A stretch of DNA of 7,142 nt. It comes from JADLEX01 sp964586775 (GTDB lineage: Bacteria > Lernaellota > Lernaellaia > JACKCT01). The number at the start of each line of letters is the position of its first letter. Position 1 is the first letter of the stretch. The stretch is from assembly GCA_964586775.1 (NCBI GenBank), contig CAZPJD010000228.1, forward strand, positions 1-7,142, read 5' to 3'. Below, one piece after another: positions 1 through 5,896 of the stretch. The notes under the pieces are model-generated. The model was not told where the DNA came from. It ran no database searches and saw only the letters and a list, made by a program, of their open reading frames with translations. A program made the translations under genes and the position numbers.

Positions 1-44
1 GGGGTTTTTTTGCTGCGGGTCCGTTATGGTGACCCGTCCGCGAC

Positions 45-326
45 TTGGGAATCGCCGTGGGTTCCCTTGTTATTTGTTGTGTCCCCGGCCCCCCCCCCCC
101 CGGAACCCCGACCGCCCCCGTGATTTTGAGCCGCCAAAACAACTACGGTTACGGCAATTACCTCATCGAAAAATCGCTGCGGAGGGAGGCTGGCCCGGAC
201 GGGGAAGAGGATGTCCTTTGGTTCAGTCGCGTGGTCTCCACTTGGAATGGAATCGATTCAAACCGTTATGGTGCGTCCGTATTCCATGCCGTGTTGAATT
301 TCGGAGAGCTCGCCAGCGGCCTCTGA
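45..326 (+). CDS. Possible 3' part of an unrecognised protein, frame uncertain at a poly-C tract
   Basis: I do not recognise the product. From base 120 to the stop at 324-326 the frame has a coding-like composition: by hand count GC is about 56%, 41% and 66% at codon positions 1, 2 and 3. The other long plus frame has the reverse pattern. The translated segment has a balanced composition (for example NYGYGNYLIEKSL and VFHAVLNFGELASGL). The stop falls 2 bp from the convergent FG-GAP gene's stop, a normal arrangement for two real genes. The 5' end is unclear. In this frame the first usable start is a TTG at 45, without a Shine-Dalgarno (SD) sequence. A different frame is open from base 1 up to the 13-C run at 89-101. 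One more C in the run would join that frame to this one, so the real gene may begin before the window. It could also be chance. Confidence 0.35.
   Translation: MGIAVGSLVICCVPGPPPPGTPTAPVILSRQNNYGYGNYLIEKSLRREAGPDGEEDVLWFSRVVSTWNGIDSNRYGASVFHAVLNFGELASGL
89..101. repeat. 13-base poly-C homopolymer
   Basis: An uninterrupted run of 13 C, embedded in the C-rich stretch 83-120, sits inside the possible coding region. It encodes Pro in each plus frame, so a one-base change would leave a proline linker and switch only the downstream frame. Such runs are prone to slippage in cells and to miscalling in sequencing. The sequence cannot tell these apart. Confidence 0.9.
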
Positions 327-328
327 GA

Positions 329-1843
329 TCAACAGCCGCAAGCAGATGATCGGTCTGATGTTTCCGCTACGTCGACCAAACCGGAGTCGTCATCCACCGT
401 GTCGTCATCCACTGCGTCATCGTCGGCCTCAGCAGCAGTCGTCGAGGTCGTTGACGTGGGAATCGTGGTCGTCGTTGGAATACCGAGATAAACAAAAGCG
501 CAGGAGTCGTCGGCGCCGATCTGCGGAAGATTCACGCCGACAATAACGATGTCGTCGGCACCGTCGTCGTTCAGATCACCCGCCGCACGCGGGTTCGAAA
601 CCCAAAATGTAGGCAGATTAGCATTTCCGACGCCCCACACACGTATTTTATCGGGGCCAGAATCCGACCCGCCGAAAATATAAGCAGCCGTACCGCTATA
701 ATCATCCATTCCGAGTTCATCAAAACCATCTCCGTCGAGGTCACCTACATAGGACAGATCGCCCGGAAGATCGTAGATTGTTTCATGCAGGTGGAAATCC
801 TTCGAACTTGTTGGATCAAGACCGGAGGGTGACCCGTAGAAAATTTTAACCGAGAAAGATATTTGGGCGTGTGTCACCACATCGTCATATCCATCCCCGT
901 TTATGTCTCCGACGCCCTCAAAAGAGAACCAGTCGTTGATGGACGGGTCGGCGGCGGCGATTTCCAGATCGGGCTGAATCGATGGCCCTGAAGCGGAACC
1001 GTAATAGAAATGGACAAAAGGATTCATTTCTTCGCTGCTGATATCACAATAAGCGGTAATGTCCGTATGACCGTCACCGTTGACGTCATTAATTGACGAA
1101 ATGCGAAAAACACCAAGGATGCATAGGTTCGTTTCAATTTCCCAATCAGGTTCTTCAGAGATTCCATCCGCTCCTCCAAAGTAGATGCGCGCAATGGGGA
1201 CGCCCTCCAGTGGAACTCCCGACATCCGCTTCAAAGCCGTGACGTAAAGGTCGTCGTATCCATCTCCGTTGACATCAACATCTCCAACTCCTTGATATCC
1301 AAGCTCATCGTACTGGTCGTCTCCTTTTAAAACAACATCCGGTGACGCACTCGGTCCTGAGATCGAGCCGTAGAATACGAAAATACGCCCACGCCAAGGG
1401 CGATCGATCTCGCTCCACTCGTAGTCCGTGATGATGATATCGCCGCAATGATCGCCGTTGAGATCGCCTTTCGCCTTATATTGTGAGAAAGACGTGGAAT
1501 CGTGCCGTTGATAATGCCAACCCGGCTCCGTCGGTAATCCCGTCTCCTGCCCATAAAACAACAGAACCGAGGACGTGGAAACCCGCCGCACACCGGCCTC
1601 GTAATCGTAGTCTCTGAGCCCGATCAGAAGGTCGTCGAAACCGTCGCTGTTTACGTCACCGGGGCCGAATCCAGAGACACCCACCTCATGATTCCAAGGT
1701 GTGCCGGGGGGCGGGTAAACCCAACTGGGGTCATCCGGTAAGAACGGGCCGGTTCCCGCGGCACCCCTCGTGGCGGCGGCGACGAGCAAGGCTGCGGCGA
1801 ATACGAACGCCGCGATCACCCGGAAGGCGCACCGCGATTTCAT
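329..1843 (-). CDS. Secreted seven-repeat FG-GAP/VCBS (integrin-alpha-like) beta-propeller with Thr/Asp-rich tail ending in Cys-Gly-Cys
   Basis: I chose the 504-residue form starting at 1843 because its ATG overlaps the stop of the upstream SUMF gene (ATGA, 1840-1843) and gives a normal signal peptide: MKSR, a hydrophobic core, then a probable cut near residues 28-30 (RGAAG). An ATG 21 nt upstream (1864) is the alternative. Seven calcium-loop motifs of the DxNxDGxxD type occur at residues 63-71, 127-135, 190-198, 253-261, 313-321, 368-376 and 423-431, spaced 55-64 residues. That is the count expected for one complete seven-bladed FG-GAP propeller. Repeat 2 is divergent (DLNGDHCGD). Several blades end in a YGS or FGG turn. 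After the propeller come a Thr-rich linker (457-469), an Asp-rich stretch (474-486) and a short tail ending SSACGC. In this family such propellers bind ligands or surfaces at the cell exterior, but the ligand is unknown. GC is visibly lower than in the ferritin block. Confidence 0.9.
   Translation of the reverse strand: MKSRCAFRVIAAFVFAAALLVAAATRGAAGTGPFLPDDPSWVYPPPGTPWNHEVGVSGFGPGDVNSDGFDDLLIGLRDYDYEAGVRRVSTSSVLLFYGQETGLPTEPGWHYQRHDSTSFSQYKAKGDLNGDHCGDIIITDYEWSEIDRPWRGRIFVFYGSISGPSASPDVVLKGDDQYDELGYQGVGDVDVNGDGYDDLYVTALKRMSGVPLEGVPIARIYFGGADGISEEPDWEIETNLCILGVFRISSINDVNGDGHTDITAYCDISSEEMNPFVHFYYGSASGPSIQPDLEIAAADPSINDWFSFEGVGDINGDGYDDVVTHAQISFSVKIFYGSPSGLDPTSSKDFHLHETIYDLPGDLSYVGDLDGDGFDELGMDDYSGTAAYIFGGSDSGPDKIRVWGVGNANLPTFWVSNPRAAGDLNDDGADDIVIVGVNLPQIGADDSCAFVYLGIPTTTTIPTSTTSTTAAEADDDAVDDDTVDDDSGLVDVAETSDRSSACGC
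386..475 (-). repeat. Thr-rich then Asp-rich low-complexity coding tract (C-terminal tether of the FG-GAP protein)
   Basis: Bases 475-437 encode a threonine-rich linker (TTTTIPTSTTSTT). Bases 424-386 encode three DDD blocks separated by AV and TV. The tract joins the propeller to the terminal 18 residues that end in CGC. On the plus strand it reads as GTC/ATC-type repeats, so opposite-strand translations there are artefacts. Confidence 0.85.
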
Positions 1844-2733
1844 AAGCTGATGTCTTTGACGCATCGGACTCCGACGTCATCCCGATGCGGACCGACGGAA
1901 ATATATGGACGGGCCGAGAGTCGTAATATATCATTTAAGTCCCAGTGGCCGCTATTGCTGTATCCCCCACCTCTGACCCCGCGGTAATCTCCCGTCGTTG
2001 GCCCCAGTGGATCCACGTCTGGAGCGGGACGCGACGTATAATAATCGGGGTCGTACCAATCGGAAATGAACTCCGAGACGTTACCTTGTGTATCGTAGAG
2101 TCCGAACGCATTCGGCTCCTTCTGGCCCACGGGATGCGTCTCGCCATCCGAGTTTTCATAAGTCCAGGCAACGGCGTCGAGGCATTCTTCCTCGTCGCCG
2201 CAAACGTAGATGGCGGTGGTTCCGGCGCGCGCGGCGTACTCCCACTCAGCTTCTGTCGGAAGCCGCGCTTCAATTGCCAAGCAGAACTCCTCGGCCTTAT
2301 TCCAAGGAAAATTTTCTGCTGGACAGTTCTCGCAGCCCTCGTGTACGCTAAAATCTTCTTCCTCGCCCATGACAGTTACGTATTGCGCTTGAGTCGTTTC
2401 GGTCGCCGCCATCAAGAAATCAGTGGAAATGACGACGTGATGTTGCGGCGATTCGTCATCCTCGCATTCGTTGTCGCCCGGCACGCAACCCATCTCAAAC
2501 TCACCGGCCGGAATCGTCACCCAGTCAATATCGACCGTTGTGTCGTCATCCGTCGCGTCGTCGTCCGCATCGTCGTCCCCGGTGTCATCGTCGGCGGCAT
2601 CGTCGTCGCCGTCGTCGTCATCGGCGCCGTCGTCTCGCCCGCCGCCATCGCTCGACCCGCCGCCGCAGGACAGCGCGAGCAGGAGCACCGTCATGGCGAA
2701 AAACAACGCGAAAACCGAGTCGACCGTTCTCAG
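1840..2733 (-). CDS. SUMF1/FGE-fold (formylglycine-generating-enzyme-like) lipoprotein with poly-Asp linker
   Basis: The C-terminal domain (residues 71-291 of 297) carries the SUMF1/FGE-sulfatase landmarks in order: GEFEMGC (77-83), RLPTEAEWEYAARAG (157-171), GLYDTQGNVSEFISDWY (211-227), VRGGGY (253-258), RLSAR (271-275) and GVRCV (288-292). The paired copper-binding cysteines of genuine formylglycine-generating enzymes are not present between VRGGGY and GVRCV. The protein is therefore probably not an FGE, and its substrate is unknown. Several other cysteines (GCENC, VCGDEEEC) could form disulfides in the periplasm. The N-terminus is a lipoprotein signal ending LLLALSC (Cys23), then Gly/Ser and an Asp-rich tether (34-64). 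In-frame starts are CTG 2733, TTG 2706 and ATG 2694. Only CTG has an SD (AAGGAAG, 2745-2739) and a basic n-region, so I favour it. The shorter forms lack both. The stop overlaps the FG-GAP start by 4 nt. Confidence 0.9.
   Translation of the reverse strand: MRTVDSVFALFFAMTVLLLALSCGGGSSDGGGRDDGADDDDGDDDAADDDTGDDDADDDATDDDTTVDIDWVTIPAGEFEMGCVPGDNECEDDESPQHHVVISTDFLMAATETTQAQYVTVMGEEEDFSVHEGCENCPAENFPWNKAEEFCLAIEARLPTEAEWEYAARAGTTAIYVCGDEEECLDAVAWTYENSDGETHPVGQKEPNAFGLYDTQGNVSEFISDWYDPDYYTSRPAPDVDPLGPTTGDYRGVRGGGYSNSGHWDLNDILRLSARPYISVGPHRDDVGVRCVKDISL
2542..2634 (-). repeat. Poly-Asp coding tract of the SUMF-like lipoprotein
   Basis: The tract encodes DD/DDD/DDDD blocks separated by single G, A or T residues (residues 34-64). 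GAC and GAT codons are mixed, so the DNA is an imperfect trinucleotide repeat. It lies between the lipidated cysteine and the SUMF domain and presumably acts as a flexible acidic tether. Confidence 0.9.
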
Positions 2734-2738
2734 GGACG

Positions 2739-2745
2739 CTTCCTT
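2739..2745 (-). promoter_or_regulatory. Shine-Dalgarno AAGGAAG supporting a CTG start
   Basis: On the minus strand AAGGAAG lies 5 nt before the CTG at 2733-2731, with the AGGA core about 7 nt away. No comparable motif precedes the TTG at 2706 or the ATG at 2694. This motif decides the proposed start of the SUMF-like gene. Confidence 0.55.
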
Positions 2746-2775
2746 AACCGAACGCGGACCGTTGAAAACGAGGAA

Positions 2776-2817
2776 AGTCTACCACCAGAAGACATGCAAG
2801 TCCATGAAAATTGTCAA
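2776..2817 (-). promoter_or_regulatory. Candidate sigma70-type promoter for the SUMF-FG-GAP pair
   Basis: In the 124-bp spacer a perfect TTGACA (2817-2812) is followed after 17 nt by a weak TGTCTT (2794-2789). An overlapping alternative is TGGACT (2804-2799), 17 nt, TAGACT (2781-2776), four of six matches in each box. Either would start transcription a few tens of bases before the CTG start. The spacer is less GC-rich than its surroundings, which also fits a promoter. Read-through from the ferritin block remains possible because I see no convincing terminator in between. Confidence 0.45.
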
Positions 2818-2857
2818 TGGGGCTACGCCTGAGAGGTGATGCGAGGCGCGAACGACT

Positions 2858-3829
2858 TCAACGTTTGCACGCCGTATACCAGATCGGCTGCCGCGGGCCC
2901 TCGCCGATCTGCACGATCCCGCCGTGAATGGGATCGTTCGCGACGGCCTCGCCCTGATCGACCTTCGCGAAGGGCACGTTCGATCGCCGCGCCGCGAGCA
3001 GCGAATCCACGAAGCGATCCGGCTCGACCGGGTACTCCCACAGCGAATCGTAGGTGCGTAGCAGCAGGCGGCGGCCCGACGGATGGATGTCCGCGGCGGT
3101 GACGCGCTCGCCGCGCCCGCTTGCGGTTTTGATCGCGCCGAGTTTTTCGAGCGTCGTCTTCGCGTGCGTCGCGTCCGCGCCGAAGCGGTAGATGTTCGCG
3201 AATCCGTCCGGCTCCTTGGAGAGGATGTAGAGCGAACCGTCGGGGTGCCGCGCAATCGCCTCGGCGTCACGGGGGCCATCGGGGTAGGCGAAGAGCATCC
3301 GCTCCACCGTCGCGGGGATCTCGCCGAAGGGCGAGGCCGGATCGACCGCGGGCTCGACGATGCGATAGACGACGAGGTCGTGGCGGCGGCGATCATTGTC
3401 GCCGATGTCGGCGAGGTCCAGGCACCAGTCGTCCGCTCCGCCCGCGACGCACCGCCCCATCGTCATGTCTTCCCAGTCCATCGCCCAGCCGCCGGCGAGC
3501 TTGACGCGGCCGAGCTCGCGCCCCTCGCGCGTCATCGCGTACACAAACGGCCCGTCGCCCGAGTCGTTGTGCGCCCAGATCACGCCGGGGTTTTTCGCGC
3601 TCACGGCGACGCCGGAGATTTCCGTCAGGCGGCCGTCCTCCACCACGCCGAGCTGCACGGGGGTTTCGTAGGCGGCGCACGGCGCGGACGGGTCCGTCGC
3701 GCCGGCCTCGTTCGACGCGGACGACCCTTCGGCAGGCTCAGGGTTTGACAACGTCGGGCGGCACGCGAGCACGACGGCCACCAGCGCCGACGCGAGCACC
3801 GCGACGATGGGGATCACGATGCGCGGCAT
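2858..3829 (-). CDS. Putative beta-propeller lipoprotein of an unnamed secreted family
   Basis: 323 residues. The N-terminus MPRIVIPIVAVLASALVAVV-LAC is a lipoprotein signal with lipidation at Cys23 (VLAC box). The linker at residues 24-45 is partly encoded by an interspersed repeat. The mature domain has motifs spaced like propeller blades: ISGVAVSAKNPGVIWAHNDS (71-90, continuing GD), DWEDM (118-122), DIGDN (141-145), YPDGPRDAEAI (182-192), KEPDG (205-209), VTAADIHPSG (243-252) and QGEAVA (292-297). I recall this pattern of acidic blade-top motifs from uncharacterised secreted propeller proteins, somewhat like esterase-like phytase or SdiA-regulated propellers. I would not assign an enzyme activity. 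The start at 3829 lies 8 nt after the stop of the preceding lipoprotein gene. An ATG at 3853 (eight extra residues) is the alternative, and neither has a strong SD. It is the third gene of the ferritin-led block. Confidence 0.8.
   Translation of the reverse strand: MPRIVIPIVAVLASALVAVVLACRPTLSNPEPAEGSSASNEAGATDPSAPCAAYETPVQLGVVEDGRLTEISGVAVSAKNPGVIWAHNDSGDGPFVYAMTREGRELGRVKLAGGWAMDWEDMTMGRCVAGGADDWCLDLADIGDNDRRRHDLVVYRIVEPAVDPASPFGEIPATVERMLFAYPDGPRDAEAIARHPDGSLYILSKEPDGFANIYRFGADATHAKTTLEKLGAIKTASGRGERVTAADIHPSGRRLLLRTYDSLWEYPVEPDRFVDSLLAARRSNVPFAKVDQGEAVANDPIHGGIVQIGEGPRQPIWYTACKR
3720..3752 (+). repeat. Interspersed repeat copy A (core CCCTTCGGCAGGCTCAGGG)
   Basis: This 33-base copy matches copy B (4852-4884, opposite orientation) at 29 of 33 positions, with one difference in the 19-base core. 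It lies inside the propeller-lipoprotein gene and is read in its reverse complement, encoding roughly LSNPEPAEGSS just after the lipidated cysteine. The core is an imperfect palindrome (CCCT...AGGG). From memory it resembles a short motif scattered through many bacterial genomes, which I cannot verify here. Confidence 0.8.
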
Positions 3830-3837
3830 CCGTCGGC

Positions 3838-4935
3838 TCAAGGCGCGGGGCATTCCAGCGTGGGGAAGGTGCCGGGCGACGCGGGCGACGCGAGGCCCAT
3901 GAAATAGCTCATCGACCACGCCCACATGCCGCCGTCGAGCAGCAGCGAGCACTCGGCGTCGCCGGGGGTTTCGTTCGCCCACGCGGTCATGTCGCCCAGC
4001 ACCGCCGCCTTGGCCGCCACCAGAAAACCCGCGCTCAGGTCGATGAGCCGGTCGTAACCGTCCTGATCGAGGGCGTCGAGCGGAATCGCATTCCACACCA
4101 GCTCGCCCTGCGCGGTGGCGGCCTCGGCGAGATCTACCAGCGCGCCCAGCTCGGCCCAGCGGTCGTTCGGCGGATCGGCGAGCGAAGCGAGCGCGGCGTC
4201 GAATCGCGTCATGAATCCGTACGGCGAATCCGGCACCACGCAGTCGAACACGTTGTCGCCGCACTCCACTACGCCATCGGGCGGCGTCGCGCCATCCGGC
4301 GGGTGCGCCAGGATTTGATCGAGATAGCCGCGATTGTAACCGAAGAGCATGGCGAGGACCGCGATGCCCGAGCGCGCCTCGGCGAGGATCGCGCCGTCGT
4401 CGCCCGACGCCAGCACCGCCTGCGAACGCCCGGCCATCCACGCCACGGCGCGAAAGACCGGCGCGAGGGACTCGAAGCCCTCGCTCGTGCCGTCCTTGGT
4501 GAAAAGGCCGTCGAGCGCGTCGCGCAGCCAAAGCCCGCCGAAATAGCCCGAGAGATAGAGGCTACCCATCGACGCCGGCGCGGCGACCTCGCCCGCGCAA
4601 AGCGCGTCGAACGACGCCAGCGGCAGCTCGCCCAGCAAAAAGTCCGGCGCGTTGGGTTCAGCCGCGGTTTCGCAATACGCGGTGGCGTGCGTGTCGAGCA
4701 GCGCGCCATCGACGGCCATCGCGTCGTTCGGCCACCAAGGATAGTCGGGCAGCGTCACGTGCGCGGCAGGATCGACGTCATCGTCGGCGGTGTCATCGTC
4801 ATCCGACGCGTCATCATCGTCCGCATCGTCGTCCGCATCATCACCCGCGTTGTCGTCAGACCCTGAGCCTGTCGAAGGGTCGCCGCACGCCACGAACGCG
4901 AAGGCGAGGACGAGCGCCAGAAGGCCGATCTTCAC
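3838..4935 (-). CDS. Hypothetical poly-Asp lipoprotein coupled to ferritin
   Basis: 365 residues, family not recognised. The GTG start at 4935 overlaps the ferritin stop (GTGA, 4932-4935). It gives a canonical lipoprotein signal, MKIGLLALVLAFAFVAC, with Cys17 as the lipidation site. A much longer reading in the same frame runs through ferritin, but it is Arg-rich and is a shadow. Residues 18-26 (GDPSTGSGS) come from an interspersed repeat, and residues 27-55 are an Asp-rich tether. The folded part (about 58-365) is largely alpha-helix-like and Ala/Leu-rich, begins LPDYPWWPNDAMAVDGALLD and contains YLSGYFGGLWLRDALDGLF. It has six cysteines that could form three disulfides in the periplasm. No +2 Asp follows the lipidated Cys, so outer-membrane sorting is likely under the usual Lol rule. 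Coupling to ferritin implies shared expression. Whether the function is shared is unknown. Confidence 0.8.
   Translation of the reverse strand: MKIGLLALVLAFAFVACGDPSTGSGSDDNAGDDADDDADDDDASDDDDTADDDVDPAAHVTLPDYPWWPNDAMAVDGALLDTHATAYCETAAEPNAPDFLLGELPLASFDALCAGEVAAPASMGSLYLSGYFGGLWLRDALDGLFTKDGTSEGFESLAPVFRAVAWMAGRSQAVLASGDDGAILAEARSGIAVLAMLFGYNRGYLDQILAHPPDGATPPDGVVECGDNVFDCVVPDSPYGFMTRFDAALASLADPPNDRWAELGALVDLAEAATAQGELVWNAIPLDALDQDGYDRLIDLSAGFLVAAKAAVLGDMTAWANETPGDAECSLLLDGGMWAWSMSYFMGLASPASPGTFPTLECPAP
4771..4857 (-). repeat. Poly-Asp coding tract of the ferritin-coupled lipoprotein
   Basis: It encodes DD, DDD and DDDD blocks broken by A, S, N or T (residues 27-55). It abuts the interspersed repeat copy B, so the whole post-lipobox linker is made of low-complexity or repeat-derived DNA. 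Confidence 0.9.
4852..4884 (-). repeat. Interspersed repeat copy B (core CCCTTCGACAGGCTCAGGG)
   Basis: Reverse-complement partner of copy A at 3720-3752 (29/33 identical). It is read in its own orientation by the lipoprotein gene, encoding GDPSTGSGSD directly after the lipidated Cys17. Two in-frame copies at the equivalent place in neighbouring genes suggest that this linker tolerates insertions. Confidence 0.8.
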
Positions 4936-5447
4936 GCGCCCGGCCCCGGCGCGGTATTGAGCACGCGCGTCGCCATGTCGCGGTCGAGCATGAAGAGCCC
5001 CGGCCCGGTGCCGCCGAGCAGCTTGAGCTTGCTCACGATGTCCTGCGCGGTCTTCATCTCCTCGATCTGCTCGGCGACGAACCATTGCAGCAGGCTGTTC
5101 GTCGCGTGGTCCTTCTCGGCGAGCGCGACATCCACCAGTTTGTTGATGCGCTGCGTGATGTGGCCCTCGTGGTTGAACACCACGGTAAATGCGTCGAGGA
5201 CGTCCTTCCACTCGTTCGGTGGCGCGTCGATCGCACCGAGACGCACGCCCCCGCCGCGCTGATACACGTAGTCGAACAACTTCTTCATGTGCATCAGCTC
5301 TTCCCGCGCCTGAATCGTCATCCAGTGCGCGAAGCCGGGCAGGTTTTGCGTCTCGAACCAGCCCGCGAGCGAGAGGTAGAGGTAGGCCGATTGCGACTCG
5401 GCGTTGATCTGGTCGCAAAGCGCCTTTTCCATTTTCTTCGACAGCAT
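4932..5447 (-). CDS. ftnA: Bacterial non-heme ferritin (FtnA-type iron storage protein)
   Basis: 171 residues, close to the roughly 165 of enterobacterial FtnA. The protein is cytosolic, with no signal peptide. Ferritins of this type oxidise Fe(II) at a dinuclear centre and store ferric mineral inside a 24-subunit shell. The ferroxidase ligands are all at the positions expected from E. coli FtnA: Glu17 (in INAES), Tyr24, Glu50 and His53 (REELMHMKK), Glu94 (FNHEGHIT), and Gln127 and Glu130 (AEQIEEMK). No haem-ligand methionine equivalent to bacterioferritin Met52 is evident in an alignable bacterioferritin context, so I call it ferritin. The ATG at 5447 is preceded by a G6 run 3 nt away, a fair SD. 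It is the first gene of a block in which the next gene's GTG overlaps its stop. No clear Fur box is seen upstream. Confidence 0.96.
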   Translation of the reverse strand: MLSKKMEKALCDQINAESQSAYLYLSLAGWFETQNLPGFAHWMTIQAREELMHMKKLFDYVYQRGGGVRLGAIDAPPNEWKDVLDAFTVVFNHEGHITQRINKLVDVALAEKDHATNSLLQWFVAEQIEEMKTAQDIVSKLKLLGGTGPGLFMLDRDMATRVLNTAPGPGA

Positions 5448-5896
5448 GTTCCCCCCGTACGCGAGCGGCCGTCATGGCGCCGCGAAATGTCGATGATGGA
5501 TTCCATATCCCACGACGTGACCCGAATCGCAATGACGTGCGTCAAGCGGGATCGGCGTGTCGGTTCCTCCCGGCTTTCGTCGTCGCGATTCCAAATTTTT
5601 CGAGCGACGCGGCCCGTGCGATCTGGAATCGCGCAACTTCGTTCACCACGAAAACGAGAGCGCTCCATATCGGATAAGGCCGAAAACAGCGCGGTGGACC
5701 CGCAGACGGTCGTCGAGGCGCTGCGCGACGCAGGCGCGACGCGCGGATGCCCGCGGGGCCGAATCGAACGCGCGACCCGCCGCCGGTTCAACCGAAACGG
5801 TGGATTCCGCGCGAGACCGGTAGTTACGTCGCCGAATGAGGCGCGAAGCGCGACGGAGAGCGCCAGGCGCCACCGCGCGTCGAACGCGGATTTTCA
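5448..5896. other. Non-coding divergent spacer between ferritin and the poly-Asp secreted gene
   Basis: I see no supportable gene here. Readings on both strands are Arg/Ser-rich, lack ribosome sites and look like GC-rich shadows. The segment contains a perfect 10-bp inverted repeat (5584-5633), an 11-base near-palindrome ATGGATTCCAT (5496-5506) and GC-rich short hairpins around 5838-5872. It must include the ferritin promoter on the minus strand, but I could not identify convincing -35/-10 boxes or a Fur-type operator. Confidence 0.6.
5584..5633. repeat. Perfect 10-bp inverted repeat upstream of ferritin
   Basis: CGCGATTCCA (5584-5593) and TGGAATCGCG (5624-5633) are exact inverted copies separated by 30 bases. 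The spacer includes an A/T stretch (AAATTTTT, 5593-5600). Related GGATTCC words occur at 5499-5505 and 5812-5818. It could be an operator pair or a cruciform or hairpin. A chance match is also possible in a 500-bp region of skewed composition. Confidence 0.6.

Noticed and set aside
1..11. GGGG followed by a T-run resembling a terminator tail
   Set aside because: The stem would lie outside the window, so nothing can be tested.
2848..2868. Hairpin GCGAACG / CGTTTGC (one G-T pair) over the stop codon of the propeller lipoprotein gene
   Set aside because: On the minus strand no U-run follows it, so it is not a supported intrinsic terminator.
3830..4531. Long upstream extension of the propeller lipoprotein
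   Set aside because: It is Arg-rich and lies opposite in phase to the real lipoprotein gene. The signal peptide begins at 3829, or at most at 3853.
4936..5532. Long in-frame upstream extension of the 365-residue lipoprotein through the ferritin gene
   Set aside because: The extension is Arg/Ala/Gly-rich shadow coding over a certain ferritin. The GTG at 4935 gives a proper lipoprotein signal and a 4-nt overlap.
5750..5840. Possible minus-strand tRNA (GTTCGATTC T-loop-like string)
   Set aside because: The flanking bases do not form a five-pair T stem, and no matching acceptor or anticodon arm could be folded.
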